This document shows positions 8,882 to 17,999 of a DNA stretch of 64,000 nucleotides, piece by piece. Under the pieces are notes generated by a model. That model worked only from the letters and a program-made list of their open reading frames with translations, did not search any database and had not been told where the DNA came from. Location of the stretch: the NCBI GenBank assembly GCA_965366625.1, contig CBDUGP010000007.1:122654-186653 (forward strand). The letters run 5' to 3'. The translations under genes were made by a program, and so were the position numbers. Every line of letters begins with the position of its first letter. The first letter of the stretch is position 1. The DNA is from JAUIJL01 sp965366625. GTDB taxonomy: Bacteria; Acidobacteriota; Thermoanaerobaculia; Multivoradales; J023.

Positions 8882-9931
8882 GTGCAAGCCCTGATCCTAG
8901 CGGGTGGTAGCGGAACACGCTTTTGGCCCCTCTCCCGTCGCTCCCGGCCTAAACAGCTCTTGGCGCTCGAAAACGAACTCAGCTTGTTGCAAGAGACCGT
9001 CTCGCGGCTGGCGCCGTTGATTCCGGCAAAAAACGTTTGGGTCTGCACCAACGAACGCCTGGCCGCCGCGGTGCGTGAGCAACTGCCCGATGTCCCGGAA
9101 TGTCAGATCCTATGCGAGCCCAAAGGTCGAAATACCGCCCCCGCCATCGGCTGGTCCCTGATGTCCATGTCCGCGACCCAGCGAGACGAGGTCGTGGCGG
9201 TTCTGCCGTCCGACCATCGATTCGGCAATGCTCAGGGCTTTCGCAATACCCTGGCAGCGGCGGCTCGGGTGGCCGAGCGCGAGGATCGAGTGATGACCCT
9301 GGGGGTTCGTCCGCGGTGGCCCGAAACGGGCTATGGATATTTGGAGCTGGGCGCCCCACTCGACGCGCCTTCAGACGGTGCTATGGAAGTAGCGAGCTTT
9401 CGCGAAAAACCCGATGCGCAGACCGCGGAACGATACGTTCAAGGCGGCAACTATCTTTGGAATGCCGGAATTTTCGTTTTCCGTGGAACCACCCTGCTCA
9501 ACCATCTGAGTCGATTCGAGCCGGAGATTGGAAGTATCTTGGAAGCGATTGCCGCTGAGCCGGATCGGGTCGCGGAGCTATTTCCAACCTTGCCATCGAT
9601 CTCCATCGATTACGCGGTCATGGAACGTCTGAAGGATATCGCGACGGTGCCGCTGGATTGCGGTTGGAGCGATTTGGGCTCTTGGGAAGCTTTGACCGAG
9701 GTGATCGAGCCCGATGCGGACGGCAATCGACTGCGGGGTGACACCCTGGCCATCGACGCGCGCGACAACTTGTTGTTTGCGGATGCCGGTCAGGTCGTGG
9801 CCCTAGGGGTCGAAAATTTAGTGGTGGTCCGCACCGGAGATACGGTGTTGGTCATGCCCAGGAATCGTTCCCAAGACGTCCGGCAGATTGTCGACCGGTT
9901 GAAATCCGACGACCGAAAGGATCTGCTGTGA
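8882..9931 (+). CDS. manC: Mannose-1-phosphate guanylyltransferase
   Basis: The enzyme makes GDP-mannose from mannose-1-phosphate and GTP in the cytoplasm, feeding surface glycans. The start is GTG 8882, chosen because GAGG sits 7 bases upstream (8871-8874) and homology begins at once with LILAGGSGTRFWPLSRRSRPKQ. The open frame extends further upstream without homology. The 349-residue product also has VLPSDHRF near 100, the substrate loop FREKP, NAGIFVF and the SIDYAVMER/DCGWSDLGSW motifs. It lacks the C-terminal cupin isomerase domain of bifunctional enzymes, so it is the short monofunctional type. Confidence 0.94.
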   Translation: MQALILAGGSGTRFWPLSRRSRPKQLLALENELSLLQETVSRLAPLIPAKNVWVCTNERLAAAVREQLPDVPECQILCEPKGRNTAPAIGWSLMSMSATQRDEVVAVLPSDHRFGNAQGFRNTLAAAARVAEREDRVMTLGVRPRWPETGYGYLELGAPLDAPSDGAMEVASFREKPDAQTAERYVQGGNYLWNAGIFVFRGTTLLNHLSRFEPEIGSILEAIAAEPDRVAELFPTLPSISIDYAVMERLKDIATVPLDCGWSDLGSWEALTEVIEPDADGNRLRGDTLAIDARDNLLFADAGQVVALGVENLVVVRTGDTVLVMPRNRSQDVRQIVDRLKSDDRKDLL

Positions 9932-10001
9932 TCCACGGGTTGGTGTCTTCAGAGCCTGAGTCCGTGCGGACCGAAGGTCGCTGCGATCAGGGGCCCAAGC
10001 C

Positions 10002-10688
10002 ATGCGTTTAGTGCCGATCTACACCCTCGGCAACCACCAAGGCCCATTGCTGGATTGCCCAATGCCGTTGAATTTAGACAGCTTGCTCGACGGCGGGCCC
10101 TGGGAGGTGGAGCTGGGATACGGCAAGGGCAAATTCCTGCTCCAGCAGGCCCTGGCCCATCCAGAACGCCGGTTCCTCGGCGTCGAGGTGGTGTCCAAGT
10201 ATCAAAAGCTGTTGAGCAAAAGGGCTCAAAGTTGGGGCGCCGGCAATTTGATAAACATACGTGGCGAGGCCCTATACCTGCTGTCTACGGTATTGCCCCG
10301 ACGGTTCGCGGACCGCCTGCACGTTTACTTTCCAGACCCATGGCCCAAAGCCCGCCATCATCGCCGCCGGCTTTTTGATCCCGAAACCGTCGACTTGGTG
10401 CTCGGGGTGCTCAAACCTGGGGCCGAACTTTGTTTTGCCACGGATTTCCTCGATTACGGCGAGTTGGTCATGGAGATCTTGGACGGCTTTCCCGGGCTGA
10501 CAGTGGAGCCGGTTTTGGAACCCTGGCCCGATGGAGCGCGCACCAATTACGAAGCTAAATATATGGAAGAGGGGCGTCCGATCATCCGTTGCGTGGCTCG
10601 ACTTTCGGCGCAAACCGATCACCAAACCGTGCACCCCGCTGGGGCGCTCGGCATCTTGTCGGCCTGGCACCGACGGGAAGAATCCTGA
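10002..10688 (+). CDS. trmB: tRNA (guanine-N7-)-methyltransferase TrmB
   Basis: TrmB methylates G46 in the tRNA variable loop using S-adenosylmethionine. The 228-residue product is of family length and carries the SAM-binding ELGYGKGKFL near 38, GVEVVSKY, the diagnostic YFPDPWPKARHHRRRL near 107-122, ATDFLDYG and the C-terminal TNYEAKYMEEG substrate motif. It lies 70 bases after manC and 24 before the GNAT gene, so the three may be cotranscribed. Confidence 0.95.
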   Translation: MRLVPIYTLGNHQGPLLDCPMPLNLDSLLDGGPWEVELGYGKGKFLLQQALAHPERRFLGVEVVSKYQKLLSKRAQSWGAGNLINIRGEALYLLSTVLPRRFADRLHVYFPDPWPKARHHRRRLFDPETVDLVLGVLKPGAELCFATDFLDYGELVMEILDGFPGLTVEPVLEPWPDGARTNYEAKYMEEGRPIIRCVARLSAQTDHQTVHPAGALGILSAWHRREES

Positions 10689-10712
10689 TCCGGCCATGCA
10701 TTGCTTCGAGCC

Positions 10713-11267
10713 ATGAGATACGAGCTTCGAAACGCCGAGCCTGCCGACGGCACTGTCATCGAAGATTTGATCGCGCGCTCGGCGCGCAATCTGGGCGCAC
10801 AGGACTACACGCCGGAGCAGATCGAAGGCGCCCTCCAAGGAGCCTTCGGTCTCGATAGCCAGCTGATCGAGGATCGCACTTATTTCGTCATTGAAGCCGA
10901 GGAGCCACGGGGTCGGCGAATCGTCGCTTGTGGCGGCTGGAGCTTTCGCCAAACCCTTTTTGGTGGTAACGCGGGAGTGGAGCGGGATCCGAAGTTGCTC
11001 GACCCGGCGACGGATGCGGCCAAGATTCGGGCCTTCTTCATCGACCCAGATCATGCCCGACGAGGTTTGGGTAGCTTAATCCTGGATCGATGCGAGCTGG
11101 CCGCTCGCGAGCGCGGGTTTGTCCGATCCGAGCTCTTGGCCACCCTGACGGGGTTGAAGCTCTACGCAGCGCGTGGGTACCGTGGCGAACAGGCGAAAGA
11201 ATACGAGCTGGCTCCCAATCTGACCATCACCTTCGTACCGATGACGAAAGACCTGAGCAGCGGCTGA
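10713..11267 (+). CDS. GNAT-family N-acetyltransferase
   Basis: The 184-residue product has the GNAT fold pattern: an N-terminal RNAEPADGTVIEDLIARSAR helix, the central beta strands with IVACGGWSF, and acetyl-CoA motif A as FFIDPDHARRGLGSLILDRCE near 110-130 followed by a C-terminal LTGLKLYAARGY. The substrate is not evident. I chose ATG 10713; a TTG four codons upstream is possible but has no better ribosome site. It follows trmB closely and probably shares its transcript. Confidence 0.85.
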   Translation: MRYELRNAEPADGTVIEDLIARSARNLGAQDYTPEQIEGALQGAFGLDSQLIEDRTYFVIEAEEPRGRRIVACGGWSFRQTLFGGNAGVERDPKLLDPATDAAKIRAFFIDPDHARRGLGSLILDRCELAARERGFVRSELLATLTGLKLYAARGYRGEQAKEYELAPNLTITFVPMTKDLSSG

Positions 11268-11390
11268 ACCCTGTTCGGGCAAGACGACCAGAGCTTGAAA
11301 CACTTAGCCTGAGCAGGGCGATGGTAAACTCCACCGTTCCTTTGAATAGAGAATCGCGAGTGTCGTTGGGTCTATCCCGACATTGCGTTC

Positions 11391-14300
11391 ATGGCGTTCA
11401 CTGCGTTGTTGAATTCCGTCGCGTCGAGAATTGAGCACAGCTTTCAGAGCACCGTCTTGTTGAACCACGAATCAGACCTGGACCAGCTCGAAGCACGAGC
11501 TTCAGAGAGTCTTCGTCTCGGCCGAGTGCAAGAAGCCGCCGAGATGTGGGCCCGTGCCCTACAGTTGCGGGAGCAAGAGGATCAACCCAATAGCTCGGCC
11601 TTATGCCGTTGCCTGGATAACTTGGGCCGCGCCCAATGGGAATTAGGGCAGCTCGACAAGGCTCTTGAGCACCACCAGCGGGCGATGGACCTGAGGGCTG
11701 ACCGGCTGGGCGACTCCCATCTCGAAGTGGCCATCAGTCTTGACCACCTGGCCACAGTGCGGTCGACTTCGGGAGATTTCGAGCAAGCCGAAACCCTCCT
11801 TCGACAAAGCCTGTTCATCCGCCGGTCCCAGCTGCTCTCCGATCATCCCTTGGTCGCTGAGAGCTATTTTCGTTTGGCACGGATCGACCTGCACCGAAAC
11901 CAGCCGCTGGAAGCGGAGCAAAAGCTGGTCGGGGTCGTGGAAATCCGCCGCAGAGCCTTTGGCTGTGACCATGAAGACAGCCTCGCCGCGTTGTTCGCCC
12001 TGGTGGACTTCTATACCCGCGCCGAACGACCTCTCGCGATCGGCTTGTTGGCGAATCAATGGCTAGCGGAAGCCCGTCGGACTGCCGGGTCGACGTTGGG
12101 CCGTAGTGCCTTAGTTTTTGCACGCGCTTATCGGTCCCTCGGCTGCGAGTCCGAAGCGAGCCCTTTGCTTGTCGAAGCCGAGGGTGCCTTGAGCCCTCTC
12201 CTATCGGACGACGACCCCGAGCTTTTGGATTTGCTCGAGCATTGCTTGGCGAACGCCTTGGCGTTGGACCGGCTCGAAGAGGGTGAGCGGATTCTGCTCA
12301 GCCTCTTGCAATGCGAGCAAGCGGCCTTTGGGGTCTCTGACCCGCGGGCGATCCGAAGACTTGAGCAAGTGGCGAATCTCGCAGGCGCATTGGGTAAGAA
12401 GGCCGAGGCCGTGTCGTATTTCGACCAATGTCTGGAAGCAGCTCAGCTGGTGCAGAAGGAGGATCCATCGGGATTTGCGGGCCCGGATCTGGAGCAGATG
12501 GTGGTCGCCATGGCCGACCTGGAGGCGCAGCTCGGTCGCCCAGAGCAGGTGGAGACTCGACTCCGGCAGCTCTTGGCCTTGCAGGACGCCCACCAAGGGA
12601 AATCATCGGAAGCCTCGCTGAAAACCCTGATCCGCCTCGCAGATCTAAATCAGAGTCTAGGCAGAGCGCAGGACGCCGAGGCCTATGGTTCGGAGCTGGT
12701 GGAGCGGGGCCGGCAGGCGGGAGAGCATGGGCCGGTGGAACCCGAACTCGTCTCGGGCTTTCGAAGGTTCGCGGACATGCTGGCGGTGTCCCGGCAGCAG
12801 GAGGGCCGGATCGCCGATGCCGAGGATCTCTATTGGCTGTTGATCCGGCACCTGGAAAATGTCGCCCCGGCGGATGCCCCTAGGGCGAGCAACATTCGGG
12901 AGCGTTTATTGAGGCTGCTCCTAGACCAAGAGCGGCTCTATCTCGAAGAGGGGCAGCTCGAGGAAGCTGAAGCCGCCTTGGAGAAGATCTTAGATCTAAG
13001 ATCGTCGGCGGCCGAAGTGAGTCTTTCCGCACTTGTTTCAGAAACCGAGCTGCTGGCCGCCGTGAAATGCATCTTGGGCAAAGAAGAGCAGGCGGAAGCA
13101 TTGTTCGGGTCCGTGGGGAAATACGGGGATTTGGCGTTTTCGGCCGCAGCTGAGCCGCCTAGTCCATGGCTCGAGGTTCTAGATCGGCACGGCAAGATCG
13201 ATCAAGCGGCAGGGCTGATCGAAGCGGCTCTGGAAGGCGACTCGCCCGATCCGAAATCGGAGGACACCGACTCCGATAACCACGGCCTGTGGGCCGCGCG
13301 TTTGTGGGAGTTCAAGGGCGACCTCGACCGAACCCATCTCTTTCATGCGGAAGCTTGCTATCGAGAAGGGCTAGAAATCCGAAAACGGATCCTAGGCGAT
13401 CGCCACGGGAGTGTGGGAACGAGCCTAGCTAAGCTAGCCGCTCTCTACGCCGACGAGGGGCGTTTCGAGGCGGCGTTGAGACTCTATCGGCAAGCGTTGG
13501 AGATCCAACAGGCGTGCTCCGAGTCCCTCGCCGAGGCGATCGAAAAGACCCTTCGTGGCCTGGCTGAGGTTTGCTCTGATTTGGTGGCCCTGCCGGAGGC
13601 CGAGGAACACTATCGGGCGGCGGTCAAGAAAGCCGAAGAGGCCTATGGAACCGACTCCATAGGCACGGCCAAAACGCTCACTGGTTTGGCTCGGGTGCTG
13701 CGCGAGCAAGGTCAATCGAAGGGAGCTGAGCGGCTCTTGCGTCGCGTTTTCAAGACCTTTGAAGAACTTTTGCCCGCCGACCACCCGCAAGTCGCCACGA
13801 GCGCTTTGAGATGGGCCGAGGCTCTGTGCGACTTAGATGATTTTGAATCCGCGGAGCCGTTGCTTCGCCGAGCCCTCGCCATAAGAAAAAGGGGCGAGTC
13901 CGATGCCGATGTCGGCAGGATTTACAATCAGCTGGGCCTTCTGGAGATGGGACGCGGCGATGCCGAGGCCGCCCATGGGGCCTTCGACAAGGCGAGCACC
14001 ATTTACCGACCCATGGCCGAGACTCAACCGCTGGAGTGGGCGGCTCTGCTAGCGAATATCGCTGAGCTCGAACTCCGCGAGGCACGCCCGGGGCAGGCGA
14101 TTGAGCTGCTTGGTCGAGCGGTGGCAATCCGCAAGCGAGATTTGGGACCCGAAGACCCGCTCGTCGCGCTGACTTGGTGGCGCCTCGCGCAAGCCCATCG
14201 GCAGGCCGGTGATCCGGGAGAAGCAGAGCGTCTCTTAGGGCGAGCCGTGAAAGTGTTGGAACGTCAACCTGCTCGGCCCCTGGATTCGGCGATCGCCCTC

Positions 14301-14585
14301 GATCAATTGGCGGACCTCTGCTGCGAACGTGAAGCTTTCGAGCTGGCGGAACCTCTCTACCGCCGCTCGTTGGAGATCAGGGAAGTTCATGCGGGACCCG
14401 AGAGTCTAGAGGCGGCCTATTCCCATTTTGGCTTGGCCACCAGCCATCGCTTTCGCGGCAACCGTGAGTCGGCGTGGCGCCACTTCTGCCGCTGCAAGGA
14501 GATCTGGCGAAGGGCTTCCGCGTACGGGCTTCTCGCCGAGGCTGATCGGCGGTGGAGCCGCCCGATCCAGGAGACCTCAACGTGA
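11391..14585 (+). CDS. Large kinesin-light-chain-type TPR repeat protein
   Basis: The 1064-residue product is nearly all helical repeats of about 42 residues, the TPR_10/TPR_12 kind: recurring LDNLGRAQWELGQLDKALEHHQRAMDLRADRLGDSH-like units in which a long second helix ends in IRK/R and a GDxHP-like turn. Clear units lie at about 60-180, 640-830 and 880-1030, with more degenerate units between. There is no signal peptide, NTPase or enzyme domain, so it is probably a cytoplasmic scaffold. The first codons (before LNHESDLDQ) are not repeat-like, so a downstream TTG near 11460 is an alternative start. Its stop overlaps the start of the following methyltransferase by four bases. Confidence 0.85.
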   Translation: MAFTALLNSVASRIEHSFQSTVLLNHESDLDQLEARASESLRLGRVQEAAEMWARALQLREQEDQPNSSALCRCLDNLGRAQWELGQLDKALEHHQRAMDLRADRLGDSHLEVAISLDHLATVRSTSGDFEQAETLLRQSLFIRRSQLLSDHPLVAESYFRLARIDLHRNQPLEAEQKLVGVVEIRRRAFGCDHEDSLAALFALVDFYTRAERPLAIGLLANQWLAEARRTAGSTLGRSALVFARAYRSLGCESEASPLLVEAEGALSPLLSDDDPELLDLLEHCLANALALDRLEEGERILLSLLQCEQAAFGVSDPRAIRRLEQVANLAGALGKKAEAVSYFDQCLEAAQLVQKEDPSGFAGPDLEQMVVAMADLEAQLGRPEQVETRLRQLLALQDAHQGKSSEASLKTLIRLADLNQSLGRAQDAEAYGSELVERGRQAGEHGPVEPELVSGFRRFADMLAVSRQQEGRIADAEDLYWLLIRHLENVAPADAPRASNIRERLLRLLLDQERLYLEEGQLEEAEAALEKILDLRSSAAEVSLSALVSETELLAAVKCILGKEEQAEALFGSVGKYGDLAFSAAAEPPSPWLEVLDRHGKIDQAAGLIEAALEGDSPDPKSEDTDSDNHGLWAARLWEFKGDLDRTHLFHAEACYREGLEIRKRILGDRHGSVGTSLAKLAALYADEGRFEAALRLYRQALEIQQACSESLAEAIEKTLRGLAEVCSDLVALPEAEEHYRAAVKKAEEAYGTDSIGTAKTLTGLARVLREQGQSKGAERLLRRVFKTFEELLPADHPQVATSALRWAEALCDLDDFESAEPLLRRALAIRKRGESDADVGRIYNQLGLLEMGRGDAEAAHGAFDKASTIYRPMAETQPLEWAALLANIAELELREARPGQAIELLGRAVAIRKRDLGPEDPLVALTWWRLAQAHRQAGDPGEAERLLGRAVKVLERQPARPLDSAIALDQLADLCCEREAFELAEPLYRRSLEIREVHAGPESLEAAYSHFGLATSHRFRGNRESAWRHFCRCKEIWRRASAYGLLAEADRRWSRPIQETST

Positions 14586-15634
14586 GCACCTCGTTTCCAC
14601 GGGCAAGGGATACCCGGAGACACGCGGCCGGATCCAGTTCCGGACCGGACCTCTCCGTCACCAGCGAGTATTGGGGCAAGGAGGACGGCCTTTGGTATCG
14701 GCCGGAATGGGTTCATTGGCGTCAGCATCCGGCAGTCGAAAGGCGGATCAATGAAAAGCTCGCCGATCGAGCGGATTGGGATCTTTTTTATTATTGGTTG
14801 AAAAAATACCTCGTGGGGAGGGCGCCGGTGGAACGAGCCCTCAGCCTAGGTTGTGGAGTCGGCGGATTGGAGCGAGGTTTGGCCAAATATGGCTTTGCCC
14901 AGGACCACCTAGGCCTTGATGTCTCAGAAGGAGCCATTCGCCGAGCTCGCCGGCTGGCTGAGCAAGAGGGATACGACCACCTGCTGCGCTACGAAGTGGC
15001 GGACCTAAATGTCGCTACTCTGCCGGAAAAGCAATTCGACGCCATTCTAGGAGTGTCCGCGATTCACCATGTTGAGGAGCTGGAGCGCCTATTCGAGCAA
15101 ATCGATTTTGCGCTCAAGGACGGCGGCTTTTTGTTCATGGACGAGTTCGTCGGCCCCAATCAATTCCAATGGGGCGAGAAGCAGGTCGAAATCGCGAATC
15201 GAATGTTGCGTTGCCTGCCGCCTGAATATCGTCGTTCGGCGAGAATTCCAGGCGAAATCAAAGAATACGTTGCCGTCAACTCCATCGAGGAAATGAATCG
15301 AGTGGATCCGACGGAATCCATTCGTTCCGAAGCGATCATTCCCCTCGTTTATCACTATTTCGACGTGATCGAGATTCGTGGCTACGGCGGATCCCTATTG
15401 CATCTCGTGCTCGACGATATCGCCGGAAACTTTGATCCCGACAATGACCACGCGAATGGCTTTCTTCGAATGCTGTTTGAGATCGAGGACTTAGCGATCA
15501 AAGCCGGGGACTTGCAACACGACTTTGTGGCCTTGACCGCCAAAAAACGATCTCTGGCACCCCGAAAGCAACACGAACGTTTGGCTCCCGCACAAAACCG
15601 GTTAAAACCGTCGCTGGCCCCTTGGCCCGGCTGA
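14582..15634 (+). CDS. Class I SAM-dependent methyltransferase
   Basis: The 350-residue product has a Rossmann methyltransferase core: motif I LSLGCGVGGLERGLA near 90, the acidic residue in GLDVSEGAI, ADLNVATLPEKQFDAILGVSAIHHVEEL (motif II/III and a UbiE-like HHV) and LKDGGFLFMDEFVG. A long C-terminal part (about 190-340) is outside the core and may set the substrate. GTG 14582 forms GTGA with the TPR stop, so translation is coupled and the enzyme probably works with that scaffold. The methyl acceptor cannot be read from sequence; small-molecule and protein acceptors are both possible. Confidence 0.85.
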   Translation: MSTSFPRARDTRRHAAGSSSGPDLSVTSEYWGKEDGLWYRPEWVHWRQHPAVERRINEKLADRADWDLFYYWLKKYLVGRAPVERALSLGCGVGGLERGLAKYGFAQDHLGLDVSEGAIRRARRLAEQEGYDHLLRYEVADLNVATLPEKQFDAILGVSAIHHVEELERLFEQIDFALKDGGFLFMDEFVGPNQFQWGEKQVEIANRMLRCLPPEYRRSARIPGEIKEYVAVNSIEEMNRVDPTESIRSEAIIPLVYHYFDVIEIRGYGGSLLHLVLDDIAGNFDPDNDHANGFLRMLFEIEDLAIKAGDLQHDFVALTAKKRSLAPRKQHERLAPAQNRLKPSLAPWPG

Positions 15635-16011
15635 GTTCCCTAACTGCTAGCTAGGGTCCGTCCAGTTTTGGCCTTTTCGAGGATTTAGAAGGCGCGGCGC
15701 GCCGAGCACGGACAGCGAGCGTGTCTGAGCGACAAAACGTACAGATCGGCCTAAGCTCTTACACATCAGCGATTTGCGACGGTACTGCAGCGGTGGCGCG
15801 AGTTCGGAGCGACGCGCGCAGGGCGCCGCTCCGACCCACCGAGAATCCATTTCTGGACGGGCCCTAGCTAGAGAAGGTGACGCGACTCCGAGGCTCTCGC
15901 GAGTGCAAGCAGACCAGTGGCGAGAAAGGTTTTGTCTGAAATATGCATGTACTCTGTAGTGGTTAATTGAGAACTGTGCGACTGAATATTCGGTGGAGGT
16001 CTAGAGAATGA
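15635..16011. other. Intergenic region largely occupied by a dispersed repeat
   Basis: Most of this gap (15647-15871) is the first copy of the 220-bp element listed separately. The rest, 15872-16011, is more AT-rich and probably carries the promoter for the zinc-ribbon membrane gene. GGAGGT at 15995-16000 is the likely ribosome site for the start at 16012. Confidence 0.7.
15647..15871. repeat. Dispersed 220-bp element, copy A, with terminal inverted repeats
   Basis: The ends, 15647-15665 and 15853-15871, are 19-base inverted repeats with one mismatch (CTAGCTAGGGTCCGTCCAG and its complement). The interior shares long exact blocks with copy B at 37004-37224: an 18-base block (15715-15732 against 37070-37087) and a 25-base block (15787-15811 against 37142-37166), plus weaker similarity throughout. 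There is no convincing reading frame. The form is that of a MITE-like or structured intergenic element. Confidence 0.8.
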
Positions 16012-16965
16012 ATGAGGTCGAGAATGAACGAGTTTGAAAACGGCCCCAAGGGCGATGGCGACAACTATCCCGCCGGCGGGGGCATGCAATTCGATCGAGT
16101 GGAGCCCCCGCCGGCGGTCGCTTTGGAGAATCAGGAATCAAGTCTGCCCGACGGCACCTTGAGCTGCGGAGGGTGCCAGTCGGAGATCGATGGCGTCTAT
16201 TACGAAATCAACGGCGGAATTACCTGTGAGAGCTGCCACGGGTTGTTGTTGCAGGCTCGTGAATCGGGTAGCGGCATGGGCCGCTTCGCGCGGGCGACGG
16301 CCTTTGGCCTGTTGGCTGGGGCCGTCGGCTGCGGCATCTATTACGGCATTTTGAAATTGACCGGTTATGAAGTCGGTCTGATTGCGATTCTGGTGGGTTT
16401 CATGGTGGGTGCGGCGGTGAAGGTCGGATCCAACCATCGCGGAGGCTGGGCCTACCAAACCCTGGCGGTGGTCATCACCTACATATCCATCGTCGGCAGC
16501 TATGTGCCGATGCTGGTTGAAGAGCTGAGCACCATGGAGCCGGAGGGAGAGATTTCGACCACGGCCGAAGATGAGGCAGGTCTGGAGTCCCCGGCTCTGG
16601 TGATTCAAGCCGGCCCGGAGGCGACTGAAGAGATCGCCGGGCCGAGCGCTGAAGAAGGCCGGCCGCCGGCCCCTACCGAACCCGATTCGGTTCCGCAGCC
16701 CGGTCCCGCAGCGCAAGAAACCCATCCAGAACAATCTTCAGACCTCGGCGCCGTGGAAATGCTCATCGGTGGCTTGGCTTTGGTGATCTTGGTTCTCGCT
16801 CTGCCGTTTCTGGCCGGCCTCGAAAACTTTCTCGGCTTGCTGATCATCGGTTTCGGTTTGTGGCAGGCCGGGTCCATGAACCGTCGAGAGCCGTTCTCGG
16901 CTGCTGGGCCGTTCCGTGTGGGTGAACGAGCCGATGAGAGAATCGTGACGTCGGAATCTCTATGA
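16012..16965 (+). CDS. Zinc-ribbon membrane protein of unknown function
   Basis: The 317-residue product has an N-terminal zinc-ribbon pattern (CGGC near 53 and CESC near 75), three hydrophobic segments at about 97-117, 122-140 and 147-167, an acidic/Pro-rich linker of about 75 residues (180-255), and two more hydrophobic segments at about 246-285. No named family is recognised. Start ATG 16012 follows GGAGGT by 11 bases; an ATG at 16024 is an alternative. It overlaps the site-2 protease gene by four bases (ATGA), so the two are expressed together and it is a plausible substrate or regulator of that protease. Confidence 0.75.
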   Translation: MRSRMNEFENGPKGDGDNYPAGGGMQFDRVEPPPAVALENQESSLPDGTLSCGGCQSEIDGVYYEINGGITCESCHGLLLQARESGSGMGRFARATAFGLLAGAVGCGIYYGILKLTGYEVGLIAILVGFMVGAAVKVGSNHRGGWAYQTLAVVITYISIVGSYVPMLVEELSTMEPEGEISTTAEDEAGLESPALVIQAGPEATEEIAGPSAEEGRPPAPTEPDSVPQPGPAAQETHPEQSSDLGAVEMLIGGLALVILVLALPFLAGLENFLGLLIIGFGLWQAGSMNRREPFSAAGPFRVGERADERIVTSESL

Positions 16966-17999
16966 CTGTCGCCGAATGCCCGCAATGTTCGACGCAAGTG
17001 GCACCGCGACTGTTGAGCTGTCCATCTTGTGGGTGGCTGAGACACGGAGGGGAGCTGCGGCAGCTGGCGTCCGAAGCGGAGCGCCTCGAAGCGGCGGGTG
17101 ACGTGCGCGGCGCCCTGGTCGTCTGGCGTCGGGCGCTGGAACTGTTGCCGGCTAGCTCGGGGCAGGCACAAACCGTTGCGACTAAAGCAGAATCTCTTAG
17201 CCGGAAGCTAGAGGAGCAGGGCGAATCCGAGGAGCAGGGGAGCCGGCCCGCTTGGATGAAGGCAGGTGGTGTGCTCGCCGCTGTTGGACTGTTGCTGTGG
17301 AAGTTCAAAGTGGTGGTTCTATTCGTGCTCACCAAGGGAAAAGTGCTTTTGCTCGGTTTGACCAAGAGCAGCACCCTATTTTCCATGCTGCTTTCCGCCG
17401 GTATTTATTGGACTATTTTTGGTTGGAAATTCGCCTTCGGGCTGGTTTTGTCGATCTACGTCCACGAAATCGGCCACGTCGTGGCCCTGAACAAACTCGG
17501 TATCCGCGCGTCGGCTCCCATGTTTATTCCCGGTATCGGCGCGGTCATTCGGGCCAAGCAATACCCCGTCAGCCCACGGGAAGATGCGCGGGTCGGTCTG
17601 GCCGGGCCGATTTGGGGTTTGGGTGCTGCCCTGGTGGCCCTTGGGGTCCATTGGCTAACCGGCTGGGCAAGCCTGGCGGCGATCGCCAAATTCGGGGCAT
17701 GGATCAACCTATTTAATTTGCTGCCCGTCTGGCAGCTCGACGGAGGGCGCGGTATCCGGGCTCTTCAGCGTCCCGAACGTTGGACGGTGGTGTTGGCCAC
17801 GGCGGGGTGTTGGTGGGTAACAGGTGAGGGTTTGCTGCTTTTGATCGGCCTGGGGGCGGGAGCATCTGCCTTGCTCGGCAAGGTTCCCGAGGTTTCTGAT
17901 CGCAAGGCTCTAGTTGAATTCATATTTCTGTTGGTGTCGCTGTCGTTGCTTACCACGCTGCCCGTTCCGGGGTTGGCAAATTCGACCAGCCTCCCGTGA
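16962..17999 (+). CDS. Site-2 protease family zinc metallopeptidase (M50-like) with N-terminal zinc ribbon
   Basis: The 345-residue product begins with a zinc ribbon (CPQC near 6 and CPSC near 20) and a TPR-like helical pair (about 30-85), then has a multi-pass membrane domain. The zinc-site motif HEIGH is in a membrane helix near 168, and the second metal motif is NLLPVWQLDGGR near 247, both hallmarks of M50 intramembrane proteases. Such enzymes cut membrane-embedded regulators or act on membrane substrates. Its upstream partner, also a zinc-ribbon membrane protein, overlaps it by four bases. Confidence 0.9.
   Translation: MTVAECPQCSTQVAPRLLSCPSCGWLRHGGELRQLASEAERLEAAGDVRGALVVWRRALELLPASSGQAQTVATKAESLSRKLEEQGESEEQGSRPAWMKAGGVLAAVGLLLWKFKVVVLFVLTKGKVLLLGLTKSSTLFSMLLSAGIYWTIFGWKFAFGLVLSIYVHEIGHVVALNKLGIRASAPMFIPGIGAVIRAKQYPVSPREDARVGLAGPIWGLGAALVALGVHWLTGWASLAAIAKFGAWINLFNLLPVWQLDGGRGIRALQRPERWTVVLATAGCWWVTGEGLLLLIGLGAGASALLGKVPEVSDRKALVEFIFLLVSLSLLTTLPVPGLANSTSLP

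Noticed and set aside
15647..15850. A 67-codon minus-strand frame inside dispersed-repeat copy A
   Set aside because: The matching frame in copy B is interrupted, so the repeat does not seem to code for a protein.
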